A stretch of 64,000 bases of DNA from contig NZ_JAABNN010000005.1 in NCBI RefSeq assembly GCF_009928415.1, positions 1-64,000 on the forward strand. Reading direction: 5' to 3'. Numbering within the stretch: position 1 is the first letter of the stretch; every line of letters begins with the position of its first letter. A model generated the notes under the pieces. The model did no database searches, was not told the DNA's origin, and worked only from the letters and a program-made list of their open reading frames with translations. Origin of the DNA: Bacillus sp. USDA818B3_A. Lineage in GTDB: Bacteria; Bacillota; Bacilli; Bacillales; Cytobacillaceae. Made by a program: the position numbers and the translations under genes. Below, in pieces: positions 1 through 8,988 of this stretch.

Positions 1-60
1 ACTTACTCGGATTGGACTTTCACCAACTAGCAATTAACGGCTTGCTGGGCACGCAGAAGA

Positions 61-96
61 AAAGGCCCGAACTCAAGTGAATTCAGGCCTTTTTTA
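61..96. terminator. Terminator hairpin
   Basis: AAAGGCC (61-67) pairs with GGCCTTT (86-92), followed by a T run on the + strand. It would end a transcript entering from the left of the window and lies just past the stop of the RDD gene on the - strand, where the T run is weaker. Confidence 0.7.
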
Positions 97-115
97 ATTT
101 GTTGAGTTCCTTATC

Positions 116-916
116 TTAAAGCTCAAATTCCCATTCGTCCTTTAAGATTAAATAAAGGACAAGCAGCAGGTCTTCTAATTCCCTTTCTGTTTTCTCATCC
201 CAATCAAATCCTGTCTTTGCTAGCAGCAGATCAGCAATTTGTCTGGTCAGCTGATTTCGTTCCTCGATCGGCAGCTGCACAAAACGATTTGCATAGGTAC
301 TGATTAATTTCCAATCCTTAGCTGTAAACGATTTTAGCGTCCATTCATCTATCGAAACATCGTCTTTGCTAAGTCCTCTCCGATTGATTTCTTTTTCGAT
401 TGGTGAAGGCTTCTTCTTTTTGGCCTTCCGTTCATGGACGACAATGGTACCGGCCACAAGGTCCCCGAGCCGTTTATGTTTCGGATGAAAAAAGACCATA
501 ATAATCCCGAGAAAATAGGCAGTTGGGAGCGAATCAATCAAACGAACAAGATTACGAATGAAACTAGATAAAAGCGTAATGCTGTGACCATTTTCTTGAA
601 TCACTCGAATTCCGACCATTTTTTTACCGAAGGTTCGCCCGCCGGTAAAAAATTCACAAAAGAAAAAGTACCCCCAATTGAGAAGAAACAAACCGATGAT
701 GACCATTGCGATAGGAAATGAACTATCCCAAAGAAAAATAGACAAGGATTCCATGCCGTCCATCACAAAATAAAGAATCACAATAATCAAGATATTTACG
801 AGCATTAGCAAGACCCGATCGATAATAAACGCGGCTGCTCTGCTTCCTAATCCGGCAATTTGAAATTGAATGGCGACATATTCTGGTGTTTTTATATCTA
901 AATGGTCTTCTATCAT
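116..916 (-). CDS. RDD family membrane protein
   Basis: This 266-aa protein has the RDD-family layout: an N-terminal segment with the IIDR signature leading into the first membrane helix (about residues 30-52), a second helix around 68-90 and a third around 130-145, then a charged cytoplasmic tail of about 100 residues. RDD proteins are poorly characterised; some are proposed to act in ion homeostasis or as accessory membrane factors. It shares its genomic corner with a SpoIIM-domain gene (divergent) and a MoxR/DUF58 operon, a grouping that recurs in Bacillaceae, so it probably works with that membrane module. That link is inference. The C-terminal tail has no domain I recognise. Confidence 0.85.
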   Translation of the reverse strand: MIEDHLDIKTPEYVAIQFQIAGLGSRAAAFIIDRVLLMLVNILIIVILYFVMDGMESLSIFLWDSSFPIAMVIIGLFLLNWGYFFFCEFFTGGRTFGKKMVGIRVIQENGHSITLLSSFIRNLVRLIDSLPTAYFLGIIMVFFHPKHKRLGDLVAGTIVVHERKAKKKKPSPIEKEINRRGLSKDDVSIDEWTLKSFTAKDWKLISTYANRFVQLPIEERNQLTRQIADLLLAKTGFDWDEKTERELEDLLLVLYLILKDEWEFEL

Positions 917-1024
917 TAAGTTTTCCCCCTTAAAGCTGATGTTTTCTCAAGTTATGGTTTCTATTTTTCTACTATTTTTCTATAATAAGGGAAAAGCAAA
1001 TCTACATCGCTCCATATAAGAGGT

Positions 1025-2005
1025 GTGAAAATGAATATCAAGCAATTTGTCAAAATGCACCGTGAAGACTGGCAGCAGCTAGAACAATTAGTCACTAGTT
1101 TAAGCAAACGGAAAAGGGCTTATACGGGAGAAACCATTAGCCAATTCCATCGGCTTTATCAAAAAGCAGCCCAAAATCTCTCCTATAGTCAGACCTATTA
1201 TCCCAATGAAGAAGTAACCCCCTACTTAAACGGCCTTGTCTCCAAAGCACATAACCTTTTGTATAAAGACCAGGTATCGAGCTTTAAGCAGATTCGAACC
1301 TTTTTCAGCACTCAGTTTATTGGCTTATTGCTGGAACAATGGAAGTTTGTTGTGGCCGCCATGGTGTTATTTTTAATCGGTGCTGTGGGAAGCTTTATGT
1401 CGGTGATGAATGATCCGCTCCATATTTATTCGATTCTCCCAGCGGAAATTTCTCAAGGCGTGGATCCAGGCCAACTAGGAAAAGGAAGGGGCGCTGTTGA
1501 TTCCTCGCTGATGTCGGCGAGTATTTTGACTAACAATATTCAGGTTGCCATCTTTGCCTTTGCCGGGGGGATTACTTTTGGCCTGATAACCATTTACTTA
1601 ATGGTCTACAATGGAATCATTGTTGGTGCACTCGCTGCCCTGTTTTGGCATCATGGCAAATCCTATGATTTCTGGGCCTATATTGTTCCGCATGGGATGA
1701 TCGAGCTTACAGCCATCTTTATCGCAGGCGGTGCCGGACTTTTGATGGGTTATAAGCTCTTTGTCCCAGGCCATTACTCAAGGGGCTGGCAATTAAAACG
1801 TCAGGCTAAACGGTCCATCCAGCTGCTCCTTGGTACGCTCCCATTGTTTGTGATAGCCGGCATTATTGAAGGGTTTATTACACCTGCCAAAATTTCATTG
1901 GAAGCAAAATATACCGTTGCCTTCTTGACGGTAGCTGGACTTATCCTATACGTAATCATCGGAAAACTTAAACTAGCGAAAACAGCTATAAAAGATTTTG
2001 ATTGA
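1025..2005 (+). CDS. SpoIIM-domain (stage II sporulation protein M-like) membrane protein
   Basis: This 326-aa protein has a soluble N-terminal region of about 100 residues, then a SpoIIM/DUF95-type membrane domain with about five helices (roughly 107-127, 171-208 as two, 217-246 and the C-terminus) including the motif VPHGMIEL. SpoIIM itself joins SpoIID and SpoIIP in peptidoglycan remodelling during engulfment. This protein is longer and lies beside RDD, DUF58 and MoxR genes, so it is better seen as the SpoIIM-like partner of that cluster than as true SpoIIM. ATAAGAGGTGTG precedes the ATG, and a TATAAT at about 981-986 may be its -10 box. Its 3' end overlaps the convergent DUF58 gene by 20 bp. 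Confidence 0.85.
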   Translation: MKMNIKQFVKMHREDWQQLEQLVTSLSKRKRAYTGETISQFHRLYQKAAQNLSYSQTYYPNEEVTPYLNGLVSKAHNLLYKDQVSSFKQIRTFFSTQFIGLLLEQWKFVVAAMVLFLIGAVGSFMSVMNDPLHIYSILPAEISQGVDPGQLGKGRGAVDSSLMSASILTNNIQVAIFAFAGGITFGLITIYLMVYNGIIVGALAALFWHHGKSYDFWAYIVPHGMIELTAIFIAGGAGLLMGYKLFVPGHYSRGWQLKRQAKRSIQLLLGTLPLFVIAGIIEGFITPAKISLEAKYTVAFLTVAGLILYVIIGKLKLAKTAIKDFD

Positions 2006-3344
2006 TCATCTGAATATAATGAGAAACGGCGGTAACCGCCAATTTTTCCTCCCGGGCCTCTATCAACTGGAGGCCCCGTTTTTCCCATTTGTTCTTCTCC
2101 CGCTTTTTAATCAGAACCTGCTGCTGTGCCATACTTTTTACCATTGCCTGCTGAACCGTCTCAGGCATTGCTTTTACCCTGTTCACTAAAGTCTCATCTT
2201 CTACCCCAATCATAAAAAACATATGGCGCTGACGAAGCCGCTGTATATAGACGAGAGCACTTTCCTCATGTAAAAAAGTCGACACATCGCTGAATAATAG
2301 AAGCAGGCTGCGTTTCTTTTGGACGGATTCCAAATACCGTAAAACGGCTCCATAATTGGATTCGGATGCATTTACCTCTAAATGGTAAATCGCTTGTAAA
2401 ATGGTTTGTAAATGTGGCAATCCCTTTGCAGGCGGTACATAGACGTGGATCTCTTTTGAAAAAGCAAGCAGGGAAACATAATCACCTTTTTTCAGTGCGG
2501 CCGCACTCACCGTCAAGGCTGCTTCCAACGCTCTTTCTAATCGGTTTCCCTTCTTTAATTCGGCTCCCATCATCCGTCCGCAATCAATTAAGATCGTAAT
2601 ATATTTACCATGCTCCGGTTCGTAGTCATTTGTCATAACCTCATGCAGCTTGGCTGTTTGCCGCCAGTTGATCTTGCGGGGATCGTCGCCGACTACATAA
2701 CTGCGAATCTTTGCAAAATCTCCGACACCGCTTTTCTGTCTGCGGATGTTTAAACCTTCGTATTTTAAAAAGCTTTGAGCATTTTCTAAGTATTGTTTTG
2801 TTTCCGTTAAATCGGGTATGACTTTAACCGATTCCGTTAATTCAACAGTGGTCTGTTTTTCCCAAAAGCCAAAGCGGCTGCCATAGCGAAAATAAAGTTT
2901 ATGAACTTCATAATTTCCTCTCACAAAAGCAGTGGTATGGTAAGTAATCACTGCAACTGAATCCTTTGGGATCTCTCCCTTAAGCGGGAACGGTCTGTCA
3001 AAGGACTGAGGCAGCCCATCCACCACCCGGTAAAAAAGAGGATATGTGGAGGCATTGCTTACCTCCAAATCGATAGGATAAGTAATTCCCCTTTCCAATT
3101 CCTTTGGTATAGTCCTTTTAAAGGAAAGCTCACGTTTGCTTGGTGAAAAAAGCAAATCCAGCAGACTGATACATACGGTTAATAGATTAAAGCTGATGAC
3201 AAAAGTCCATGAAAGGCCAAACACCGAGCTAATCACTAATAATAGAGAAATAGTGAGGTAAACGAATAGAAAACGTTTGGCTGGCAGGATCCCTCTATCT
3301 TGGAACAGGAACCGAGCCCACAAGCTCTTCAATAACTTGGTCAA
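1986..3344 (-). CDS. DUF58 domain-containing protein
   Basis: This 452-aa protein has two membrane helices near the N-terminus (about residues 25-60), a beta-rich middle and the DUF58 signature DDPRKINWRQTAK around residue 220, followed by a von Willebrand A-like fold (ILIDCGRMM). DUF58 proteins pair with MoxR AAA+ ATPases and are thought to act in chaperone-like or metal-insertion processes at the membrane. It is the last gene of the operon and its start overlaps the end of moxR by 50 bp, which suggests coupled translation. Its 3' end overlaps the SpoIIM-like gene on the other strand, and two terminator hairpins of that gene lie inside this coding region. Confidence 0.9.
   Translation of the reverse strand: MTKLLKSLWARFLFQDRGILPAKRFLFVYLTISLLLVISSVFGLSWTFVISFNLLTVCISLLDLLFSPSKRELSFKRTIPKELERGITYPIDLEVSNASTYPLFYRVVDGLPQSFDRPFPLKGEIPKDSVAVITYHTTAFVRGNYEVHKLYFRYGSRFGFWEKQTTVELTESVKVIPDLTETKQYLENAQSFLKYEGLNIRRQKSGVGDFAKIRSYVVGDDPRKINWRQTAKLHEVMTNDYEPEHGKYITILIDCGRMMGAELKKGNRLERALEAALTVSAAALKKGDYVSLLAFSKEIHVYVPPAKGLPHLQTILQAIYHLEVNASESNYGAVLRYLESVQKKRSLLLLFSDVSTFLHEESALVYIQRLRQRHMFFMIGVEDETLVNRVKAMPETVQQAMVKSMAQQQVLIKKREKNKWEKRGLQLIEAREEKLAVTAVSHYIQMINQNLL
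2028..2047 (+). terminator. Terminator 1 of the SpoIIM-like gene, inside the DUF58 gene
   Basis: GGCGG (2028-2032) and CCGCC (2036-2040) form a short GC-rich stem followed by AATTTTT. It lies 22 bp after the + strand stop codon but within the coding sequence of the convergent DUF58 gene. Confidence 0.6.
2052..2085 (+). terminator. Terminator 2 of the SpoIIM-like gene, inside the DUF58 gene
   Basis: GGGCCTC (2054-2060) pairs with GAGGCCC (2070-2076), followed by a run of five Ts. It is tandem to the hairpin at 2028-2047 and also embedded in the DUF58 coding region. Confidence 0.65.
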
Positions 3345-4224
3345 CGGTGGCTCCCTCCAATTCTATATGCGGGGATAATTGGATCCGATGTCTTAGTGCA
3401 GGCTTAGCCACCATTTTAATGTCATCTGGCGTCACATAGTCCCTCCCCAAGAGATAGGCCCAAGCTTGGGCTGCTTTACCGATCGCTATACCTGCTCTCG
3501 TGCTTGCCCCAAACCGAATCGATTCAGACTCACGGCTTTTTCTTACGATTTGCAGAATGTAACCTAATACCGTCTCGCTTACGGTTACCTTTTCAATTTC
3601 TTTTCGAATCGCGATAAAAGTCTCCATGTCCAGGATGGATGAAACAGGATTCTTGTCAAAGCTGTTCTCGATCACCATTTTCAAAATATTTTTCTCCTCT
3701 TCAAAAGCAGGAAAATCGATGTAAAGCTTAAATAAAAAACGGTCTTGCTGTGCTTCTGGCAGCGGGTATGTACCTTCAAATTCGATCGGGTTTTGCGTGG
3801 CGACCACAAAAAATACATCCGGCAAACGATAGGTTTCCCCCTGGATCGTTACCTGCTTTTCTTCCATCGCCTCTAAAAGGGCTGCTTGGGTTTTTGCAGG
3901 TGTCCGGTTAATTTCATCAGCTAATAAGATATTAGTGAAAATCGGTCCCTTAAGTGTCTGAAAAGTGCTCTCTTTCATGTTATAAATCGTACTGCCCGTA
4001 ATATCACTTGGCAGTAAATCTGGAGTGAACTGGATCCGGTTAAAACTGCCGCCAAGCAGTCCTGCAAGTGTCCGGACCATTTGTGTTTTACCTGTGCCAG
4101 GCACTCCTTCTAAAAGGACATGACCGCCAGATAAAATAGCGGATAGAAGCAGCCTTAGATTTTGACCTTGGCCTAAAATTCGCTCTTCATATTTTTCTAG
4201 GAGGGATGATAACTCTGTTTTCAT
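3295..4224 (-). CDS. MoxR family AAA+ ATPase
   Basis: This is a 309-aa MoxR-type AAA+ ATPase of normal length. Walker A is GVPGTGKT (40-47), Walker B is ILLADE (99-104), and the sensor-1 region VATQNPIEFEGTYPLPEAQQDRF begins at about 141. A C-terminal lid domain follows. MoxR ATPases act as chaperones with VWA/DUF58-type partners, here the DUF58 protein encoded directly downstream. Its ATG overlaps the stop of the DUF4350 gene (ATGA type, 4 bp), and its own 3' end overlaps the DUF58 start by 50 bp, so the four genes are translated as a tight unit. The substrate is unknown. Confidence 0.93.
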   Translation of the reverse strand: MKTELSSLLEKYEERILGQGQNLRLLLSAILSGGHVLLEGVPGTGKTQMVRTLAGLLGGSFNRIQFTPDLLPSDITGSTIYNMKESTFQTLKGPIFTNILLADEINRTPAKTQAALLEAMEEKQVTIQGETYRLPDVFFVVATQNPIEFEGTYPLPEAQQDRFLFKLYIDFPAFEEEKNILKMVIENSFDKNPVSSILDMETFIAIRKEIEKVTVSETVLGYILQIVRKSRESESIRFGASTRAGIAIGKAAQAWAYLLGRDYVTPDDIKMVAKPALRHRIQLSPHIELEGATVDQVIEELVGSVPVPR

Positions 4225-5357
4225 GATTCAACCTCGTTTCGTAATTTCTCTAGTTTTCTTGACCACAAAAGATATTCCTGTTTATTTATATTTTCCCGGC
4301 TGAGAATGCCGGCTAAGCCGCTCAGAAAAGTTTGAATCTCATGAACAGGCATTTCGATCCATTTTCTTTCAAAGTACGGAGTAAGGTCCCGCCATTCTTT
4401 GTTGTATGGCACCTGCCATCGTTCTTGTAATAATAGCTTTACATAGTCGGCCTGAATCTTGAGTGAATCCTGGTAACGACGGCCTCTTAAATACCAAGCC
4501 GCAATCGCCTGGATGCTCTCATCACTAAAACGAACCCACTCTTCCCGGGCTTTTAACAGCGGTCCAAACCGTTTCCCCTTATACCATAGCCAGAAAATTA
4601 ACAGAAGAATTCCTTGGAAAATAAGAACCAAAAACCACATCGGATAAACGGTTAAAACGGTCGATTCATTTTGACCAGCATGTATATATTCATCAAACAT
4701 AAGGCTGTTAGGATTTCCTTGGTTAAAGAGTTGAAAACTAAGCGCCAAATGGTCTTCTTTTAATAATTTGTCATTCGTTATCCACTCAGGAGTAATGGCA
4801 ATAATCAATTGTCCATCACCATACGCTCTTTTAACCGCGATTGCGCCTTGCTGATCAAAAAGCAAAATGTCATCGTTCTTATCTGTACGAATTCGAACGT
4901 CTGATTGAACTTCAGCTCGATACGTGTGATGGTGTGGGTCTTCGATTTTCTTTGGTTTATCACTTTGAGAAGGAACGGTTGGAATAAAATCTGTCTCAAC
5001 ATTGAACATCCCTTTTGGATTACTTTGCATCAGCAGAATCGTATTTCCGGCTTTCATAAAATCGATATAGGACTTCATGATCTTTTTTTCAGGAGTAAAT
5101 GCGGGACCAACCATGACAAGCATTTGCTGACGTTCCTGTTTTGGCAGCAGGGTGGGCGAATGGTTCCAGGTTTTTACCTCTTTTTCCTTTTTTAGATATG
5201 TATATAATGCCTTTACACCAGTAGGAGAAGGAGAGGATGTGACATAGTCAGGATAGGGTTCCGGCTTTGGCTGGTAGGCAAAATAACTGACATTTAAAAA
5301 GAACAGTAGGAGTACCAGAAACCAAATCCAGCCGCGTAGTTTAGACTGATTCTTCAT
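4221..5357 (-). CDS. DUF4350 domain-containing membrane protein
   Basis: This 378-aa protein has an N-terminal membrane helix (about 10-27), an extracytoplasmic DUF4350 region that resembles GATase-like folds in the family, a second helix around 240-262 (MWFLVLIFQGILLLIFWLWY) and a cytoplasmic tail. DUF4350 proteins are regularly encoded between DUF4129 and MoxR genes, exactly as here. The function is unknown, but a membrane scaffold role beside the MoxR/DUF58 pair is the usual guess. It overlaps the upstream DUF4129 gene by 17 bp and moxR by 4 bp. Confidence 0.85.
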   Translation of the reverse strand: MKNQSKLRGWIWFLVLLLFFLNVSYFAYQPKPEPYPDYVTSSPSPTGVKALYTYLKKEKEVKTWNHSPTLLPKQERQQMLVMVGPAFTPEKKIMKSYIDFMKAGNTILLMQSNPKGMFNVETDFIPTVPSQSDKPKKIEDPHHHTYRAEVQSDVRIRTDKNDDILLFDQQGAIAVKRAYGDGQLIIAITPEWITNDKLLKEDHLALSFQLFNQGNPNSLMFDEYIHAGQNESTVLTVYPMWFLVLIFQGILLLIFWLWYKGKRFGPLLKAREEWVRFSDESIQAIAAWYLRGRRYQDSLKIQADYVKLLLQERWQVPYNKEWRDLTPYFERKWIEMPVHEIQTFLSGLAGILSRENINKQEYLLWSRKLEKLRNEVES

Positions 5358-6000
5358 TGTATAGGTTCCATCCCCTTTCCCCCACTGCGTCGTTAATCTT
5401 AGTTAGAAAAGGTTGATATTCTTCTGGACTAACATTGTGTTCCCCGTACGTCACAATCTCAAAAAAGTGAGCGAGCTCATTAAATTGATCTGCTTTCTGC
5501 TGGTCTACTTTTCTTAGTTCCTCATAGTAATCCCAATTCGTTTTCCAGATTCGCGCCTCAAGCCACTTCTTCCCGTGATAAAAGAGAAGCATGGCAAGAA
5601 AAAGATGGCGGGTTGCTTCTTTTAAGTCCCCTCGTGATTCCAGGTCCGCCGCCTCTTTTAGGTGCCGTTCTGTGGTCCAGTTTCTATCTTTGATTGATTG
5701 AAGCGGCTTCTGACTACGCAGCAGCCGATTACGTCTCGTATTCCGGATGAGAACAAAAGCAGTGACCGCTAACAAAAGAATAACAATCACAATAATGGCA
5801 ATTAAAATGATGCCTGAAGCACTGCCAGCAGATGGGATAGAAGGGAATAATTTTTCCAGCTGATCTGAGATCCACTCTCGCGCCTTTTCCCACCAAGTTT
5901 CAATCAAACCTTTGGAACGATAATAAACTTGATATTCTTCTTTTTTTAATATTTCTTGTATCTCATCTCTTGCTTTATTTGCATCTAACATAACCATCAC
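5341..6000 (-). CDS. DUF4129 domain-containing membrane protein
   Basis: This 219-aa protein has one strong membrane helix (about residues 64-87) and a C-terminal DUF4129 region rich in Trp and charged residues (RHLFLAMLLFYHGKKWLEAR). DUF4129 domains also occur at the C-terminus of some transglutaminase-like membrane proteins; no transglutaminase part is present here. It is the second gene of the MoxR operon, 14 bp after the multi-helix membrane protein and overlapping DUF4350 by 17 bp. The start is ambiguous: Met codons lie at positions 1, 2 and 4 of the reading given. Confidence 0.85.
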   Translation of the reverse strand: MMVMLDANKARDEIQEILKKEEYQVYYRSKGLIETWWEKAREWISDQLEKLFPSIPSAGSASGIILIAIIVIVILLLAVTAFVLIRNTRRNRLLRSQKPLQSIKDRNWTTERHLKEAADLESRGDLKEATRHLFLAMLLFYHGKKWLEARIWKTNWDYYEELRKVDQQKADQFNELAHFFEIVTYGEHNVSPEEYQPFLTKINDAVGERGWNLYNEESV

Positions 6001-6014
6001 CTAACATTAGGTTT

Positions 6015-6929
6015 TCAAATCGACTGATAATCTTCTATTAACTCCTTTAAATCCTCGGCATCATTTCTTGTTTTTAAATCAAGATACATAATCCCATAGC
6101 CTATTGAAAAAATCATCGTTGTGAAAAGAGAGGCCATATTTGAGATTAGCCCTAAAAGGACACTGTTTCCTAAAAGTGCTCCAAAAGTGACTTGGATGGC
6201 AAAGCTAATGATTGTGACAATTAAGTAAAATACAATGTAAAGACCGAATAAGGCCCATGTTCTCTTCCGCGACAGCCGCCAGCTCCGAGCAAATCCTGGC
6301 GATACCTTATCAAGGACAACCGAACCAAAATAAAAGCTCCAGCGAGTAATAAGCAGACTCCCGCCAATTGCGAAGCCAATGAATAACACGATCCCGGTCA
6401 AAATCCCTAAAACAGGGTGGACAGCCGCAGCCAAAACTACCCCTGATAAAGCAACAATCAGAATCGGTATTAAGAAAATCCCTAAAAGCATAAGTCCAAA
6501 AAGAATAGAGCTGCCAAGCATCGGCCAGAACCGGCGAAACGCCTGCTTTATTACTGAGCCTGCCGTAAATTCTTCCTCGTTCCGGATATGATTGATGGCA
6601 AATAATACGGCTGCTTCAGCAACCGGAAAAAGCAAAACACTTAATAAGACAACAACTATTAAGCCAATATCCGCACCTAAAGAACTTGAGTCAAACGAGC
6701 CGGACTCCTCAAAGCTTGAAAGTATTTGTTCATACCATTCCCCGCCAGTCCCAGTCTCTCTAAAAAAGCTTGTTCCTGTGGCCGTCTGAATGATCGCTTG
6801 CAGCAAGTATACTGGCCCCATAAAGACAATTAAAATCATAAAAAATTCCTTAAAACGATTTTTGCTTAAACTAAATGTATGATCTAATATTTCTCCAAAT
6901 CCTTTTGGTTTTGAAAATTTAGCATCCAA
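6015..6929 (-). CDS. Multi-pass membrane protein (glycerophosphodiester phosphodiesterase membrane-domain type)
   Basis: This 304-aa protein has about six hydrophobic segments and opens with a short cytoplasmic part (FSKPKGFGEILDHTFSLSKNRF) typical of membrane domains related to the GdpD-associated family. There is no catalytic phosphodiesterase domain. It is the first gene of the operon that continues through DUF4129, DUF4350, MoxR and DUF58, with AGGAGG-type spacing before its ATG. It probably forms part of the membrane side of that complex, which is inference from gene order. Confidence 0.8.
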   Translation of the reverse strand: MDAKFSKPKGFGEILDHTFSLSKNRFKEFFMILIVFMGPVYLLQAIIQTATGTSFFRETGTGGEWYEQILSSFEESGSFDSSSLGADIGLIVVVLLSVLLFPVAEAAVLFAINHIRNEEEFTAGSVIKQAFRRFWPMLGSSILFGLMLLGIFLIPILIVALSGVVLAAAVHPVLGILTGIVLFIGFAIGGSLLITRWSFYFGSVVLDKVSPGFARSWRLSRKRTWALFGLYIVFYLIVTIISFAIQVTFGALLGNSVLLGLISNMASLFTTMIFSIGYGIMYLDLKTRNDAEDLKELIEDYQSI

Positions 6930-7002
6930 ATCGTTATCCTCCTAAAATTTGTTATAAGTTATATTTTAACAAAACTTAAGTGTAAAAAGCTGTAAAAATA
7001 CG

Positions 7003-7046
7003 CAAAAAATGGCCAAACTCTTAAAATTTGAATTTGACCACTTTTT
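7003..7046. terminator. Terminator of pepF
   Basis: AATGGCCAAA (about 7009-7018) pairs with TTTGACCA (about 7033-7040), with a T run on the - strand after pepF and a looser T run on the other strand. Confidence 0.65.
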
Positions 7047-7052
7047 CTTTAT

Positions 7053-8840
7053 TTATATATGTGAGAACTCTTCAACAAGCTCTCCGAATCGTTTAAGAGC
7101 TTTTTGGATGGGATCTGGTGTAGTTAAATCGACTCCGGTTTTCTTTAATAACTCCAGCGGATAGTCGGCGCTTCCGCTTTTTAAGAATTCTAAATAGGAG
7201 TCTAGTGTCTGTTGATCTCCCTCTAGAATTTTTGTCGCTAAATGAATCGCGGAGGCATAGCCTGTCGCATATTTATAAACATAGAATGGACGATAGAAAT
7301 GAGGAATTCTTGACCAGCCATATTTGACTTCGTCATCAAAGACAATCTCTTCCCCGTTATATTCTCTGAATAAGGTTTCGTACGTTTGATTGAACACTTC
7401 CGCATTCAACGGAATCCCCTTCTCAGCCATGTCATGTGTCTTCATTTCAAACTCAGCAAACATCACTTGAGTGAAAAAAGTTCCCTTAAATTGGTCAATA
7501 AAATGATTGAGCAGGTGTTTTCGCAGTTCAGGATCTTTTTCATTGTTCAATAAATAGTTGATTAACAGGACCTCGTTCACTGTCGAAGCTACTTCTGCCA
7601 CGAAAATGCTGTATCCCGCTGTGATTTGCGGCTGGTACTGCGAGCTTAGTTTGCTGTGGACCCCATGACCGCACTCATGAACCAAGGTGAATAAACTGTC
7701 CAAATCATCCTGGTGATTTAAGAGAATATACGGATGGACCCCATACACTCCCAAATTATAGGCTCCGGAACGCTTCCCCGGTGTTTCCCGAACATCAATG
7801 TACCGGCCATCTTTAAACTCTTTTAAAATCGTCAGATAGTCTTCCCCTAGAGGTGCCAGAGCTTTTAACATCGTTTCGTAGGCTTCTTCATAGGAAATCA
7901 CTTGCTTCACCCCGCTGACTAGCGGGACACTCATATCGTATTGCCGGATTTCATCCAGATTCAACTTCTCTTTGCGGATTCTAGAATATTGGTGCATCGC
8001 AGCAATGTTTTCTTTGGTGGTTTGAATCAGATTTTCATAAACCTCCCGAGGGACATTGTCGCCGAACAGCGCTTTTTCAAGTGCAGAGGGATATTGACGA
8101 ATACCCGCTAACGTGACATTATTCTTAATCGCAGCTGACAGTGTGGCGGCAATCGAGTTTTTCAATTGTACATACGGCTGATAGTACGCCTTATAGGCTT
8201 CCCTCCGCTTTTCACGGTCTTCGTCTTCGATCAGTTTCGAGTACATCCCTCGTGTGAGTTCAACCCGTTCACCATTTTCATCCGTTACTTCACCAAATTT
8301 AATATCGGCATTGTTGATCATCCCGAAAGTATGGCCAGGAACCGATAACGCCTCTCCTAATTGGGACAGGATTTCTTCTTGCTCCTTGCTTAACACATGC
8401 TTTTTGTAGCGGAATGAGTCCAATAAATCTTCTTCAAAATAAATGAGTCTTTGCTCTTCTTTTATAAATCCCTTTAATGTTTCTTCTTCTAAGCTGAGTA
8501 AATAAGGCATAAAGAAGGACGTGGCAGCACTGACTTTTACACTTAGCTGTTTCGCTTTATCTAAGTATGATTGCGGCTGTGTTTCTCTTGTATTCTCGTC
8601 CACACTTAACATGGCATAGGCATAGACCTTGTTAAAATGGTAGGATAGTTCTTCTCTTTTTTTCAAATACTCAAATAAAGTTTGACCGTCATGAATATGA
8701 CCGTCGAATTTTTTTAAATCGGCGGAGATTTTTTCAATGAGCTGGTAATCCTGCTCCCATTTACTGATATCAGGATAAATATCGGATAAATTCCACTTTT
8801 CATGGACGGGGACTTCGTTTCTGTTTTTATAGCTGGTCAT
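7053..8840 (-). CDS. pepF: Oligoendopeptidase F (M3 family metallopeptidase)
   Basis: This 595-aa protein has the normal length of PepF. The zinc-binding HECGH motif is at residues 388-392, with the third ligand region downstream (FEMKTHD). PepF cleaves short peptides of about 7-17 residues in the cytoplasm; in B. subtilis, related enzymes affect sporulation signalling when overproduced. The gene stands alone, with a hairpin terminator behind it at 7003-7046. A second M3 peptidase lies at 37972-39786, so the window carries two members of the clan. Confidence 0.95.
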   Translation of the reverse strand: MTSYKNRNEVPVHEKWNLSDIYPDISKWEQDYQLIEKISADLKKFDGHIHDGQTLFEYLKKREELSYHFNKVYAYAMLSVDENTRETQPQSYLDKAKQLSVKVSAATSFFMPYLLSLEEETLKGFIKEEQRLIYFEEDLLDSFRYKKHVLSKEQEEILSQLGEALSVPGHTFGMINNADIKFGEVTDENGERVELTRGMYSKLIEDEDREKRREAYKAYYQPYVQLKNSIAATLSAAIKNNVTLAGIRQYPSALEKALFGDNVPREVYENLIQTTKENIAAMHQYSRIRKEKLNLDEIRQYDMSVPLVSGVKQVISYEEAYETMLKALAPLGEDYLTILKEFKDGRYIDVRETPGKRSGAYNLGVYGVHPYILLNHQDDLDSLFTLVHECGHGVHSKLSSQYQPQITAGYSIFVAEVASTVNEVLLINYLLNNEKDPELRKHLLNHFIDQFKGTFFTQVMFAEFEMKTHDMAEKGIPLNAEVFNQTYETLFREYNGEEIVFDDEVKYGWSRIPHFYRPFYVYKYATGYASAIHLATKILEGDQQTLDSYLEFLKSGSADYPLELLKKTGVDLTTPDPIQKALKRFGELVEEFSHI

Positions 8841-8953
8841 AAGTAAACTCCCTTCATGCTAATCTTTTTTTAAAATTGTAACGCACTCACAAGTATATTC
8901 CATATGTATCAACGTTTATCCTTTTTTATGTTAGATTTCAGGGCCTATATAGG

Positions 8954-8984
8954 AAAAGCAGGTCATCACCATGACCTGCTTTCA
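8954..8984. terminator. Terminator of trhO
   Basis: AAAGCAGGTCAT (8955-8966) pairs perfectly with ATGACCTGCTTT (8971-8982). On the - strand it follows the trhO stop codon. Confidence 0.75.
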
Positions 8985-8988
8985 CATA

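Noticed and set aside
1..60. Possible end of an insertion sequence or a gene at the left edge
   Set aside because: The 60 bases before the terminator contain short open stretches but too little sequence to name any family.
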